Shown here: piece after piece, positions 16,609-25,803 of the stretch
Numbering within the stretch: position 1 is the stretch's first letter
Layout of the letters: every line of letters starts with the position of its first letter
NCBI GenBank assembly: GCA_964345835.1
Contig: CAYFSL010000003.1
Location: forward strand, 22,981-86,980
Direction of reading: 5' to 3'
From: JAAYEL01 sp964345835
GTDB taxonomy: Bacteria; Bacillota; Clostridia; Tissierellales; Peptoniphilaceae
Length of the DNA: 64,000 bases
Made by a program: the position numbers and the translations under genes
Notes under the pieces: model-generated
Told to the model about the DNA's origin: nothing
Seen by the model: the letters and a program-made list of their open reading frames with translations, nothing else
Database searches by the model: none

Positions 16609-19209
16609 TTAGATTTCTTCTATATACTTTTTAACCTTACTCATGGCATCAAGTAACTTGTCAACATTCTTACCACCTGCAGACGCAAAGTCTGGCCTTC
16701 CGCCACCATTTCCACCTGTTTGTTGGGCGACATACCTAACTATATTACCAGCATTGTAGCCCTTCTTTATTAAACTCTTAGAAACAGAAGTTAAAAATGT
16801 AAGCTTACCATTAACTTCACTTGAAAATACTATTATTAAATCCTCATTAGAGTCCTTTAATTTATCTGAAATGTTTCTTAATTCATCCATGCTGGTATTC
16901 TTGAAGTTTTTCACCAATAAACCAAACTTTTCATTTCTAATAATCTCGCTTGATAGGTCATCAGCTACTTGCTTCTCTTTAATATTATTTAGCTTCTTAA
17001 CTTCTTTTTCAAGGATAGATTTTTCTTCCAGTAGCTCCTCTATCCTTCTTTCGATGTTATCTTTGTTAGTCTTTAGGCTAGATGCATATTGGGCTTCCCT
17101 TTGCTCAAGACCTAACATATAGTCGTAAACATTGGCTCCTGTAATCGCTTCTATACGCCTAACTCCAGCGGCTATACCACTTTCCGAGCTAATCTTAATC
17201 ATCTGGATCTCAGATGTGTTTTTAACATGGCAACCACCACAAAGCTCAACTGAGAAACCTCCCATATCGACAACTCTTACAACATCCTTATACTTGTCTT
17301 CAAATAATCCAATAGCCCCCATATCTTGAGAGCCTTTAAGGTCTGTCAAGCTTACTTTTACATCATAGGCCATGGCTACCGCTTCATTGGCTATTCTTTC
17401 AATTTCTTTTAGGTCTTCCTTACTTACAGCTTCAAAGTGGGTGAAGTCAAACCTTGTCCTATGTTCATCAACAAAGGACCCTGCTTGCTTTATATGACTT
17501 CCAAGTACTTCTCTAAGGGCCTTATGAAGGATGTGGGTTGCAGAGTGGTTTTTGGTTGTAGCTAATCTTTTTTTCTTATCGACCTTTGCAAGTACCTTGT
17601 CCGATTTTTCCAAGGTCCCTCTTATAACTTCTACAAAATTGTAGTAGGTTTCTTCGGCATTCTTCTTGCTGTCTAAGACTCTAAGCTCTGCCTTATCGGA
17701 GATAATAGTTCCCTTATCTCCTACTTGGCCACCGCCCTCTCCATAGAATGGGGTCTTATCTAATATAATTATAGCTTTTTGCCCCTCAAAAATCCTGTCA
17801 ACTTCTTTACCTTCATAGATTAGATGCTTTACTTGGGTTTCTAATTCAAGGAGATTGTAACCTAGGAAGTCTGTCTTTCCAAAACCTTCGACAACAAAGC
17901 CTTCCTCTTCCCAACCTCCATCAAAGCCTTTTGAGCTCCTTGAAGCCTCTTTCTGGATCTTCATTTGATCTTCGAAGCCTTCTTCATCAACTTTTATACC
18001 CCTGTCCTCGGCTATTTCCTTGGTAAGGTCTAGTGGAAAACCATAGGTGTCATAAAGCTTAAAAGCCCCCTTGCCTTCTATTATAGATTTTCCTTCTTTT
18101 ACAAGTTTATCAATAAGCCCATTAAGAATTTCTAATCCCTGGTCTATAGTTTCCTGGAACTTCTTTTCCTCTTGTTCAATAATCCTTATTATTCTGTCTA
18201 TGTCCTCTAATAATTCTGGATATTCTGGCTTGTAAATATCTGCTACAACTCTTATAACATCTTCTAAGAAAAGACCATCAATCCCTAAAAGCTTTCCATG
18301 TCTGTAGGCTCTTCTAATAAGCCTTCTTAAGATATATCCCCTTCCTTCATTAGATGGGATTACTCCATCATAAACAAGGAAAGTCATAGCCTTAGAGTGG
18401 TCCATTATTACCCTAAAGGATTCATCAACCTTTTCATCTTTGCCATACTCTTTACCTGATAGTTCACTAACCTTATTTAGAAGTGGACTGAACGATTCTA
18501 ACTCAAAAATATTAGCAGCATCTTCTAAGACTAGGGCTAATCTTTCTAAGCCCATACCAGTATCAATGTTTGGTGCAGGTAGAGGGTGATAGTTACCTTC
18601 TGAATCCTTCTCAAATTGGGTGAATACAAGATTCCAGATTTCCATATATCTGTCCTCTTCATTGTCCCCGAAACCCTCACCACGGTCATAGTGAATTTCT
18701 GAACAAGGTCCACATGGGCCTTCTTCTAACTCCCAGAAGTTATCTTCCTTGCCAAGTCTCTTTATATGGTCTTCTGCAAGCCCGATTTCCTTTGTCCAAA
18801 TATCATAGGCTTCATCATCTTCTTCATAAACTGTAACATATAGCTTCTGAGGATCAAGCTCAAGTACCTGGGTTAAAAACTCCCAGGCCCAACCTATAGC
18901 CTCATGCTTAAAATAGTCCCCAAAGGAAAAGTTACCAAGCATTTCAAAATAGGTGGCATGCCTATGAGTCTTGCCAACATTGTCTATATCAAGGGTCCTA
19001 AGACATCTCTGACTTGATGTCGCCCTATTATTAGGCATCTTCTTTACACCTGTAAAATACTCTTTAAGAGGTGCCATACCTGCATTAATCAATAATAGAC
19101 TCTTGTCTTTTTCTGGGATTAAAGAGTAACTTTTTAACCTGGTGTGATTTTTTGATTCAAAAAAATCTAAAAAAGCTTTACGTATGTCATTAAAACCTAA
19201 ATTTTTCAT
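16609..19209 (-). CDS. alaS: Alanyl-tRNA synthetase
   Basis: 866 residues, full length. Class II core at the N-terminus: FLDFFESKNHTRLKSYSLIP, NAGMAPLKEYFTG, and RATSSQRCLRTLDIDNVG. The editing domain has HSATHILHKALREVLG and the metal-binding VELCGGCHVKNTSEI. The C-terminal DHHA1 region ends GGNGGGRPDFASAGG. It charges tRNA-Ala and clears Ser/Gly mischarging. It has its own extended -10 promoter and a short leader; no T-box is seen. First gene of the long run ending at pepD. Confidence 0.97.
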   Translation of the reverse strand: MKNLGFNDIRKAFLDFFESKNHTRLKSYSLIPEKDKSLLLINAGMAPLKEYFTGVKKMPNNRATSSQRCLRTLDIDNVGKTHRHATYFEMLGNFSFGDYFKHEAIGWAWEFLTQVLELDPQKLYVTVYEEDDEAYDIWTKEIGLAEDHIKRLGKEDNFWELEEGPCGPCSEIHYDRGEGFGDNEEDRYMEIWNLVFTQFEKDSEGNYHPLPAPNIDTGMGLERLALVLEDAANIFELESFSPLLNKVSELSGKEYGKDEKVDESFRVIMDHSKAMTFLVYDGVIPSNEGRGYILRRLIRRAYRHGKLLGIDGLFLEDVIRVVADIYKPEYPELLEDIDRIIRIIEQEEKKFQETIDQGLEILNGLIDKLVKEGKSIIEGKGAFKLYDTYGFPLDLTKEIAEDRGIKVDEEGFEDQMKIQKEASRSSKGFDGGWEEEGFVVEGFGKTDFLGYNLLELETQVKHLIYEGKEVDRIFEGQKAIIILDKTPFYGEGGGQVGDKGTIISDKAELRVLDSKKNAEETYYNFVEVIRGTLEKSDKVLAKVDKKKRLATTKNHSATHILHKALREVLGSHIKQAGSFVDEHRTRFDFTHFEAVSKEDLKEIERIANEAVAMAYDVKVSLTDLKGSQDMGAIGLFEDKYKDVVRVVDMGGFSVELCGGCHVKNTSEIQMIKISSESGIAAGVRRIEAITGANVYDYMLGLEQREAQYASSLKTNKDNIERRIEELLEEKSILEKEVKKLNNIKEKQVADDLSSEIIRNEKFGLLVKNFKNTSMDELRNISDKLKDSNEDLIIVFSSEVNGKLTFLTSVSKSLIKKGYNAGNIVRYVAQQTGGNGGGRPDFASAGGKNVDKLLDAMSKVKKYIEEI

Positions 19210-19234
19210 CTCTTTCTCCTTAAATACTCAAATG

Positions 19235-19243
19235 ATTATACCA
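19235..19243 (-). promoter_or_regulatory. Extended -10 promoter of alaS
   Basis: On the minus strand TTTATGGTATAATC gives a perfect -10 (19240-19235) with the TGG extension; no good -35 is visible. About 26 bp before the alaS start. Confidence 0.65.
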
Positions 19244-19301
19244 TAAACACACGTTTTAAGAAAAGATTCTAAGAATTTTTTATATCTCCTTATGTGGCAT
19301 T

Positions 19302-19691
19302 TTATATTTCATCAAGCCACATGTTGTCTATAACTTGATTGACAGCTTGGTCAATTTTAACAAAAACATTTCTCGTTATACAATCTATTGCATAGCAATC
19401 TTGGTGAGAGCTGCAATCTGCCGAAAAATCAATGTTTCCTTCTAGGGCTCTTAAGACCTCTCCGATGGTTATTTCTGCTGGCGGCCTGGAAAGTAGGTAG
19501 CCCCCATATTTCCCTCTTTTAGAAATTACAATACCTGAACTCTTTAATCTTATAAATAACTGCTCCAGGTAGTTTTGACTAAGTCCTAAGTCCTTTACCA
19601 ATCTTGGAAGTGCTACTGGTCCCTCGTCATACCTTTCCTTAAGATAGTAGACCGCCCTTAACCCATACCTGCTTCTAGTCGTTAACTTCAT
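19302..19691 (-). CDS. Rrf2-family regulator, IscR-like
   Basis: 129 residues. The N-terminal winged helix begins MKLTTRSRYGLRAVYYL and has GLSQNYLEQLFIRLKSSGIV and KRGKYGGYLLSRP. Three cysteines (about 93, 99, 104) have nearly the spacing of the [2Fe-2S]-binding cysteines of IscR, so an Fe-S or redox signal is likely. The CymR type lacks these cysteines. No isc/suf genes are adjacent. A possible operator (CACACGATGTATGTG, imperfect palindrome, about 19748-19762) lies upstream. Confidence 0.88.
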   Translation of the reverse strand: MKLTTRSRYGLRAVYYLKERYDEGPVALPRLVKDLGLSQNYLEQLFIRLKSSGIVISKRGKYGGYLLSRPPAEITIGEVLRALEGNIDFSADCSSHQDCYAIDCITRNVFVKIDQAVNQVIDNMWLDEI

Positions 19692-19888
19692 ATATTTAAC
19701 CTCCCGGACTCATAACAATTAATTTATCTATAATGACTCACATACATCGTGTGTTAAAACTTTTATTTCATTTATATTCTTCATTGTATCACAAGTAATA
19801 ATCTAAGATAAGAATCAGCTTTTATTTTCGGTTGTATTAAATCATCAAAGGTGTTATCATCTAGATGAAAAAAATTTAGGAGTGTGTA

Positions 19889-20782
19889 ATGAAAATGCTT
19901 TCTAGGAAAAATAGGATAGGAAAGGAACATAAGCCCATATCCAAAGCCAAGGAGATTACCTTGATGCACTTGGCTGTTGTCATAATAGCTATTGGCGTTT
20001 ATTTCTTTAAATTTCCTAATAACTTTGCAATCGGTGGAGTCAGTGGGATTTCAGTTGTACTAAACGCATTGATACCCAATCTATCGACTTCAAATATAAA
20101 CCTTATATTAAATATTGTCCTAATCTTTGTTGGTCTCTTGTTTTTTGGGAAGGACTTTGGACTTAAAACGGCCTATGCTAGTATATTACTTTCTCTATTA
20201 ATTGAGCTCTTGTCTGTGGTAGTTCCAATGTCAAAGCCTTTGACAAGCCAGCCCTTCTTAGAGTTGATTTATGCGGTTGTCCTTCCGGGAATCGGTGGAG
20301 GAATCCTCTTCAATATCAATGCTTCATCTGGGGGAACCGATATTATAGCTATGATTATGAGAAAATATACTTCTATGGATATAGGCAAATCCCTCCTAGC
20401 TAGTGACCTGCTAGTTACCTGCTTGAGTATTGCTATATTTGGGCTCGAAACTGGACTGTTTGCCTTGCTTGGTCTATCCACTAAGTCAATCCTAATTGAT
20501 ACGACCATAGAAAGCATCAACAAGGTAAAGAAATTTACAATTGTAACTGAAAAACCTGATGAAATCTTAGACTTTATTAAGATAACCCTCCATAGAGGAG
20601 GAACTATCAGCAAGGGACAGGGAATATATCTCCACCAAGATAAGTCTATAATAAATGTTGTTGTTAACAATTATGAGGCAATTTTACTTAGAGATTTTAC
20701 TAAAAAGGCTGACCCTAATTGTTTTATAACAATCATTAATACTAGTCAGATTATCGGTAAGGGCTTTCACAATGCCAGCTAA
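19889..20782 (+). CDS. YitT family membrane protein (second copy)
   Basis: 297 residues on the plus strand. It shows helices with IGGVSGISVVLNALIPN, GIGGGILFNINASSGGTDIIAMI and a C-terminal DUF2179 domain (HRGGTISKGQGIYLHQDKSII). AGGAG precedes the ATG. It is a paralogue of the gene at 11009-11911. Substrate unknown. Monocistronic between a divergent Rrf2 gene and its own terminator. Confidence 0.9.
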   Translation: MKMLSRKNRIGKEHKPISKAKEITLMHLAVVIIAIGVYFFKFPNNFAIGGVSGISVVLNALIPNLSTSNINLILNIVLIFVGLLFFGKDFGLKTAYASILLSLLIELLSVVVPMSKPLTSQPFLELIYAVVLPGIGGGILFNINASSGGTDIIAMIMRKYTSMDIGKSLLASDLLVTCLSIAIFGLETGLFALLGLSTKSILIDTTIESINKVKKFTIVTEKPDEILDFIKITLHRGGTISKGQGIYLHQDKSIINVVVNNYEAILLRDFTKKADPNCFITIINTSQIIGKGFHNAS

Positions 20783-20830
20783 ATATTTTATATGCAATAT
20801 TTTATAAGTTTTATAAATATGAAATTTAAT

Positions 20831-20890
20831 AAAGGCTCTCTAACTAGTATCTGCTTCTTGCAAAACACTTCTAGTTATGAGAGCCTTTTT
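20831..20890 (+). terminator. Terminator between yitT-like gene and the NUDIX gene
   Basis: Long hairpin: AAAGGCTCTC and ACTAG arms pair with CTAGT and GAGAGCCTTTTT, with a TTTTT tail on plus and TTTATT on minus. It can serve both convergent genes. Confidence 0.85.
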
Positions 20891-20939
20891 ATTGGTTAAA
20901 CTAAATTAATTATCAAGCTTATTGAAGTCAACGTTTATT

Positions 20940-21464
20940 TCATTGTTTTCTAAAGATATTTTTTGTTGCCTTAAAATCAAATATTAAGTCTATGAAGCTC
21001 TTGTGGTAAGGAATAAATTTGCCTTGGTCTATCATTTGGTAAATTTCATCCTTGTCAGCCCACATTACAGCTCTTACTTCCTCTTTTTGTAGCTTAAGGT
21101 CTTCTAGAAAATCTATCTTCCTTTCGATGATATAAATATCATCAAAGCCTTCTTCAAAATTTATTGTAAATGCCGGCCTTGTGTCAAGGAGCTTGGGCTG
21201 ATAACCAAGTTCTTCAAGGCATTCTCGCTCAATGGCCTCCCTGCTAGCCTCTCCAGTCTGAGACCTTCCGCCAACGGAAAGATCCCAGTACATGGGCCAT
21301 CTATCCTTTGTTTTTTGTCTCAATTGAATAAGCATTTTACCTTTGTCGTTGAAAATACATAGGTGGACTACCATCCTAAAAAATCCATTTGGTAATTTGC
21401 TATCTGCTTCAATTGTCCTTCCTGTAGGTAACCTATTTACATCATATAAATCCCAAATTTCCAT
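20940..21464 (-). CDS. NUDIX hydrolase
   Basis: 174 residues. A complete Nudix box is present: GGRSQTGEASREAIERECL followed by EELGY (G-x5-E-x7-RE-x2-EE), which binds the metal used to cleave nucleoside-diphosphate-linked substrates. The N-terminal EIWDLYDVNRLPTGRTI and WDLSVGG resemble the YfcD/IPP-isomerase-like branch. The substrate cannot be assigned. It starts just after leuS ends, about 22 bp before its stop region in map order, in the opposite flank of the T-box transcript (leuS then this gene would be read in the order NUDIX last). Confidence 0.88.
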   Translation of the reverse strand: MEIWDLYDVNRLPTGRTIEADSKLPNGFFRMVVHLCIFNDKGKMLIQLRQKTKDRWPMYWDLSVGGRSQTGEASREAIERECLEELGYQPKLLDTRPAFTINFEEGFDDIYIIERKIDFLEDLKLQKEEVRAVMWADKDEIYQMIDQGKFIPYHKSFIDLIFDFKATKNIFRKQ

Positions 21465-21485
21465 GATGCCTCCAAGCTTAATTTC

Positions 21486-23900
21486 CTAATTAGCTACAAT
21501 ATTTACGATTTTTTTCGGAACATAAATTTCTTTTCTGATTGTCTTTCCTTCTAGTTGATTTTTTATCGTTTCATCTTCTTTAGCCAGTTTAAGAATTTCA
21601 TCCTTACTGATATCCAAAGCAACTTTTAATAGGGTCCTAACCTTACCGTTAATTTGAACTGGTATCTCAATAGTCTCATCAACAAGCTTTGACTCATCAT
21701 AGCTTGGCCAAATATTTTGATTGGCAATTTGCTTATCGTGTCCCATTAATTGCCATATCTCTTCCGTCATATGCGGAGCGCATGGATTCAGAAGGATTAA
21801 GAAGCTTTCAAGTTCCTTACGGTTAATCTCCTTTTTCTCCTTGAACTTGTTCAATAAGGTCATCAATTGAGCTATAGCTGTATTATATTTAAGATGCTCA
21901 TAATCCTCGGATACCTTTTTGATAGTTTGGTTAATAATAACCTCCATATCATCAGAATATTTATCTCCATCTACAAGAATATCCTGAAGGTCCCAAACCC
22001 TTCCCAAGAATTTTCTAACCCCTATAAGGGCGTTTTCTGACCAAGGAACGGATTGGGTAAAATCTGATATAAACATCTCATAAGTCCTAAGAGAGTCAGC
22101 CCCATAGTCCCTAATTACATCATCAGGGTTTACGACATTACCCTTAGATTTAGACATTTTTTCACCATTTTCCCCTAGAATCATCCCATGGGAAGTCCTC
22201 TTCATGTAAGGTTCCTTTGTTGGCACTACTCCAATATCATATAAGAATTTATGCCAAAATCTTGAGTAAAGCAGGTGAAGAGTTGTATGTTCATTACCCC
22301 CATTATACCAATCAACAGGTCCAAAATAATCAACAGCCTCTTTACTCACTAATTCTTCGGCGTTATTAGGGTCCATATACCTTAAGTAGTACCATGATGA
22401 TCCCGCCCATTGTGGCATGGTATCAGTCTCCCTATGAGCAGGTCCCCCACACTTTGGACAAGTAGTATTTACAAAAGAATCGATTGAAGAAAGTGGTGAG
22501 CTCCCATCGTCAGTTGGTTCATAATTCTCAACTTCTGGTAGGGTAACTGGAAGATCTTTCTCATCAACTGGCTGCCAACCACACTTTTCACAATGTATCA
22601 TTGGGATTGGCTCTCCCCAGTATCTTTGTCTAGAAAATACCCAGTCTCTCAGTTTGAAGTTTTTCTTTTTTTGACCAAGCTTATTATCTTCAATATACTT
22701 AATTATCTTCTTTTTAGCCTCTTCAACTTCAAGTCCATTTAATAAAGGAGAGTTGACCATCTTTCCTTGATCAGTGTCTGTGTATGCCTCTTCACTTATA
22801 TCTCCGCCTGAAACCACTTCTACAATCTTTAGACCGAATTTTTTCGCAAATTCATAATCCCTTGTATCATGGGCTGGTACAGCCATTATTGCTCCTGTTC
22901 CATAAGTAATCATTACATAGTCGGAAACCCAGACAGGCATTTTCTCACCGGAAATTGGATTTATTGCGTCAATTCCATCAACCCTAACCCCAGTTTTATC
23001 CTTGTTCATTTGTGATCTTTCAAAGTCAGATTTTTTATTGGCTAGGTCCTTGTAAGCTTGAATTTCATCATAGTTTTCGATTTTATCCTTAAGTTTATCA
23101 ACTATAGGGTGCTCTGGTGCTATCACCATATAAGTGGCCCCATAAATGGTATCTGGTCTAGTTGTAAATACCCTTAAACTTTCATCAGTACCTTCAATCT
23201 TAAAATCAATTTCAGCTCCATAAGACCTACCAATCCAATTAATTTGTTGTGCCTTAATTGAGTCAAGATAGTTTACTTCGGCAAGATCATCTATCAACCT
23301 GTCAGCATATTCTGTTATCTTAAGCATCCATTGGTTCTTAAGTTTATGCTCAGTTTGGCTACCACATCTTTCGCATGTTCCATTTACAACTTCTTCATTA
23401 GCAAGTCCAACCTTGCATGATGGACACCAATTAACAGGAAACTCTTTCTTGTAAGCAAGTCCCTTTTTATACATTTGGATAAAAATCCATTGGGTCCATT
23501 TATAGTAATCAGGGTCTGTCGTGTTAACTGCCCTATCCCAGTCAAAAGAAAATCCAATTGACTTTAATTGTCTTGTAAAGTTATTCACATTTTCTTCTGT
23601 AACTATCCTTGGATGAATCTTGTGCTTGATAGCGTAGTTTTCTGCTGGAAGACCAAAGGCATCAAATCCCATTGGGAATAATACCTCATAATTTTGCATC
23701 CTCCTCTTCCTAGCTACAACATCCATAGCGGTATATGACCTTGGATGACCTACATGAAGCCCTTGACCAGAAGGGTAGGGAAATTCTATTAGAGCATAGA
23801 ATTTATCCTTATCCTTATTAAGTTCCGTCTTAAAAGTCTTTTCTTCCTCCCATATTTTTTGCCATTTTTTCTCTATGGCATTAGGATTATACTTGTTCAT
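21486..23900 (-). CDS. leuS: Leucyl-tRNA synthetase
   Basis: 804 residues, class I. HIGH-type motif in GQGLHVGHPRSYTAMD near residue 45, zinc-like CPSCKVG..CERCG, an editing (CP1) domain with TTRPDTIYGATY and GTGAIMAVPAHDTRD, and KMSKSKGN near 575. It charges tRNA-Leu. I chose the ATG at 23900 because GTGGAGGAAGAG precedes it; an in-frame ATG 21 bp upstream lies before that ribosome site. A T-box leader controls it. The NUDIX gene follows 21 bp downstream and may share the transcript. Confidence 0.97.
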   Translation of the reverse strand: MNKYNPNAIEKKWQKIWEEEKTFKTELNKDKDKFYALIEFPYPSGQGLHVGHPRSYTAMDVVARKRRMQNYEVLFPMGFDAFGLPAENYAIKHKIHPRIVTEENVNNFTRQLKSIGFSFDWDRAVNTTDPDYYKWTQWIFIQMYKKGLAYKKEFPVNWCPSCKVGLANEEVVNGTCERCGSQTEHKLKNQWMLKITEYADRLIDDLAEVNYLDSIKAQQINWIGRSYGAEIDFKIEGTDESLRVFTTRPDTIYGATYMVIAPEHPIVDKLKDKIENYDEIQAYKDLANKKSDFERSQMNKDKTGVRVDGIDAINPISGEKMPVWVSDYVMITYGTGAIMAVPAHDTRDYEFAKKFGLKIVEVVSGGDISEEAYTDTDQGKMVNSPLLNGLEVEEAKKKIIKYIEDNKLGQKKKNFKLRDWVFSRQRYWGEPIPMIHCEKCGWQPVDEKDLPVTLPEVENYEPTDDGSSPLSSIDSFVNTTCPKCGGPAHRETDTMPQWAGSSWYYLRYMDPNNAEELVSKEAVDYFGPVDWYNGGNEHTTLHLLYSRFWHKFLYDIGVVPTKEPYMKRTSHGMILGENGEKMSKSKGNVVNPDDVIRDYGADSLRTYEMFISDFTQSVPWSENALIGVRKFLGRVWDLQDILVDGDKYSDDMEVIINQTIKKVSEDYEHLKYNTAIAQLMTLLNKFKEKKEINRKELESFLILLNPCAPHMTEEIWQLMGHDKQIANQNIWPSYDESKLVDETIEIPVQINGKVRTLLKVALDISKDEILKLAKEDETIKNQLEGKTIRKEIYVPKKIVNIVAN

Positions 23901-23933
23901 TCTCTTCCTCCACTCAATCATAAATTCCCTTAT

Positions 23934-24135
23934 AAAAAAAGGCTCTTCATCTCTATAAGAGACGAAAAGCCCGCGTTACCACTCTTTTTGGTTCCTAAGA
24001 ACCCACTCAATGGTTATAAAGTTACCAACTAATAGCTCATAAGCAAGTTCGACCAATTCGCAATATCCGCTTCCAGCAACCGCAGACTCTCTATAATTAC
24101 TTATTGACCTACTACTCTTAATCTCAGCCTTAATA
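23934..24135 (-). promoter_or_regulatory. T-box leader of leuS
   Basis: On the minus strand the leader has a Stem I region (about 24120-24030), the T-box GTGGTAACGCGGG (23982-23970), whose antiterminator would pair with the uncharged tRNA end, and a terminator hairpin (23971-23941) followed by seven T (23940-23934). GAACTTGC at about 24050-24043 offers CTT (24047-24045) as the likely leucine specifier codon; that placement is tentative, because no fold was computed. Low charged tRNA-Leu would allow read-through into leuS. Confidence 0.9.
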
Positions 24136-24145
24136 TTTTAGATAA

Positions 24146-24174
24146 ATATTATCAGATAAATCTTCTTTTGTAAA
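24146..24174 (-). promoter_or_regulatory. Promoter of the leuS T-box transcript
   Basis: TTTACA (24174-24169) and TAATAT (24151-24146) with a 17-bp spacer on the minus strand. The -35 touches the stop of the small membrane gene upstream. Confidence 0.7.
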
Positions 24175-24366
24175 CTACTGGTCCCTTGAATGAATTTCCT
24201 TATCCTTTGTTGATGCAGATTTCTTGTCCACAAAGTATTTGATAATTAAAGCAAGAATTGCAATAACAATTAAAGACACTGCAAGTTTAAATAGGCTTTT
24301 TACTAAGGTTATAACTAAAAATATTGAAAGTATCACTATTATTATAGAAAAAATTGTATTCCTCAT
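24175..24366 (-). CDS. Small membrane protein, unrecognised
   Basis: 63 residues: two adjoining hydrophobic stretches (IFSIIIVILSIFLVITLV, LAVSLIVIAILALII) and a charged tail (DKKSASTKDKEIHSRDQ). No family recognised. It has an AAAGGAT site somewhat far from the ATG. It lies 54 bp after asnS and may be its last cotranscribed gene. Coding status is plausible rather than proven. Confidence 0.55.
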   Translation of the reverse strand: MRNTIFSIIIVILSIFLVITLVKSLFKLAVSLIVIAILALIIKYFVDKKSASTKDKEIHSRDQ

Positions 24367-24420
24367 TTTTTGATTTTATCCTTTCTTTTTACTAAGTAAA
24401 GCTATCCAAATAGGTAAAGT

Positions 24421-25803
24421 TTACATGTGCATAGAATTTACTGTCCTTGGGTATGGTAGTACGTCACGGATATTTTTCATCCCTGTCATATACATTACCA
24501 TTCTTTCAAATCCAAGTCCAAAGCCACCATGCTTGCAACCGCCATACCTTCTCAAATCGCTATACCACTTGTAATCTTCAACTACAATTGACTTTTGCTT
24601 CATCAGGTCAATTAGGACATCTTCTCTTTCTTCCCTTTGAGATCCCCCAATCAATTCCCCTACTCCTGGTACAAGTAGGTCGCAGGCTGCAACAGTCTTT
24701 TTATCATCATTTAATCTCATATAAAATGATTTTATATCTACTGGATAGTCTGTAACAAATACTGGCCCGTGGAAGACTTCTTCTGAAAGATATCTTTCGT
24801 GCTCAGTTTGAAGGTCAGCCCCCCAAGAAACTTCATATTGGAATTTTTTATCGGCCTTTTCCAATATTTCTATAGCCTCTGTATATGTTATTCTCTTAAA
24901 TTCTGAGTTTACTACATTTTCAAGTCTTTCCTTTAATCCTTTATCTATAAATTGATTAAAGAAATTAATTTCTTCTGGAAGCTTTTTCATTACAGAAGAT
25001 ATTATGTGCTTTACCATATCTTCGGCAGTATCCATCACATCTGAAAGGTCTGCAAAAGATAATTCAGGTTCCACCATCCAAAACTCTGCTGCATGCCTTG
25101 GTGTGTTAGAGTTTTCGGCCCTGAAAGTAGGTCCGAAAGTGTATACATTACCAAATGCCATGGCAAATCCTTCTACTTCAAGTTGTCCTGAAACTGTAAG
25201 ATTGGCTTCAGAACCGAAGAAATCCTTACTATAATCTACTTCTTTTTTATCATTATAAGGAGGGTTTGCAATATCCAGGGTTGTTACTTGGAACATTTCA
25301 CCTGCACCTTCCGCATCACTGGCTGTTATTATTGGAGTGTGAACATAGACAAATCCCCTTGAGTTGAAGAACTCATGGATAGCGAAGGCTATCTCACTTC
25401 TCACCCTAAATACTGCATTATAGGTGTTTGTTCTAGCTCTTAATGAAGGAAGGGTCCTTAAAAATTCTAGGCTATGCCTCTTATTTTGTAGGGGGTAGTC
25501 CTTGTCTGAATCATGTAAAACTTCTATTTGTTTTGCCTGTATTTCAAACTTTTGCTTGCCTCCTTGAGCTTTTACAAGCTCTCCCTCAACTCTTATAGCT
25601 GCAGATAGGCCCAACTTAAATACTTCATTAAAATTATCTAAGGATCCATCCACTACTATTTGCACCGGCTCAAAAAATGATCCGTCATTGATTTCTAAAA
25701 ATCCGATGTTTTTAGATTCTCTACTCTTTCTAATCCAACCATTTAAGACTATATCTTTTCCAATATATTCTTCATATCTTCTAGATAGTTCTTTAATCTG
25801 CAT
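24421..25803 (-). CDS. asnS: Asparaginyl-tRNA synthetase
   Basis: 460 residues, class IIb. An OB-fold anticodon domain (KDIVLNGWIRKSRESKNIGFLEINDG) is followed by the catalytic core: FRAENSNTPRHAAEFWMVEPE (motif 2) and GLGFERMVMYMTG (motif 3). The absence of a GatCAB-like context and these motifs favour Asn over Asp specificity. Start at ATG 25803 with GAGAGGAAAA before it; the longer frame to 25860 lies inside rarA. It overlaps rarA by 11 bp. Confidence 0.95.
   Translation of the reverse strand: MQIKELSRRYEEYIGKDIVLNGWIRKSRESKNIGFLEINDGSFFEPVQIVVDGSLDNFNEVFKLGLSAAIRVEGELVKAQGGKQKFEIQAKQIEVLHDSDKDYPLQNKRHSLEFLRTLPSLRARTNTYNAVFRVRSEIAFAIHEFFNSRGFVYVHTPIITASDAEGAGEMFQVTTLDIANPPYNDKKEVDYSKDFFGSEANLTVSGQLEVEGFAMAFGNVYTFGPTFRAENSNTPRHAAEFWMVEPELSFADLSDVMDTAEDMVKHIISSVMKKLPEEINFFNQFIDKGLKERLENVVNSEFKRITYTEAIEILEKADKKFQYEVSWGADLQTEHERYLSEEVFHGPVFVTDYPVDIKSFYMRLNDDKKTVAACDLLVPGVGELIGGSQREEREDVLIDLMKQKSIVVEDYKWYSDLRRYGGCKHGGFGLGFERMVMYMTGMKNIRDVLPYPRTVNSMHM

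Noticed and set aside
19692..19888. Promoter and operator of the Rrf2 gene as a confident IscR site
   Set aside because: TTAACA-17-ATTATA and an imperfect CACA-N7-TGTG palindrome are present, but they do not match a known IscR or CymR site well enough to call.
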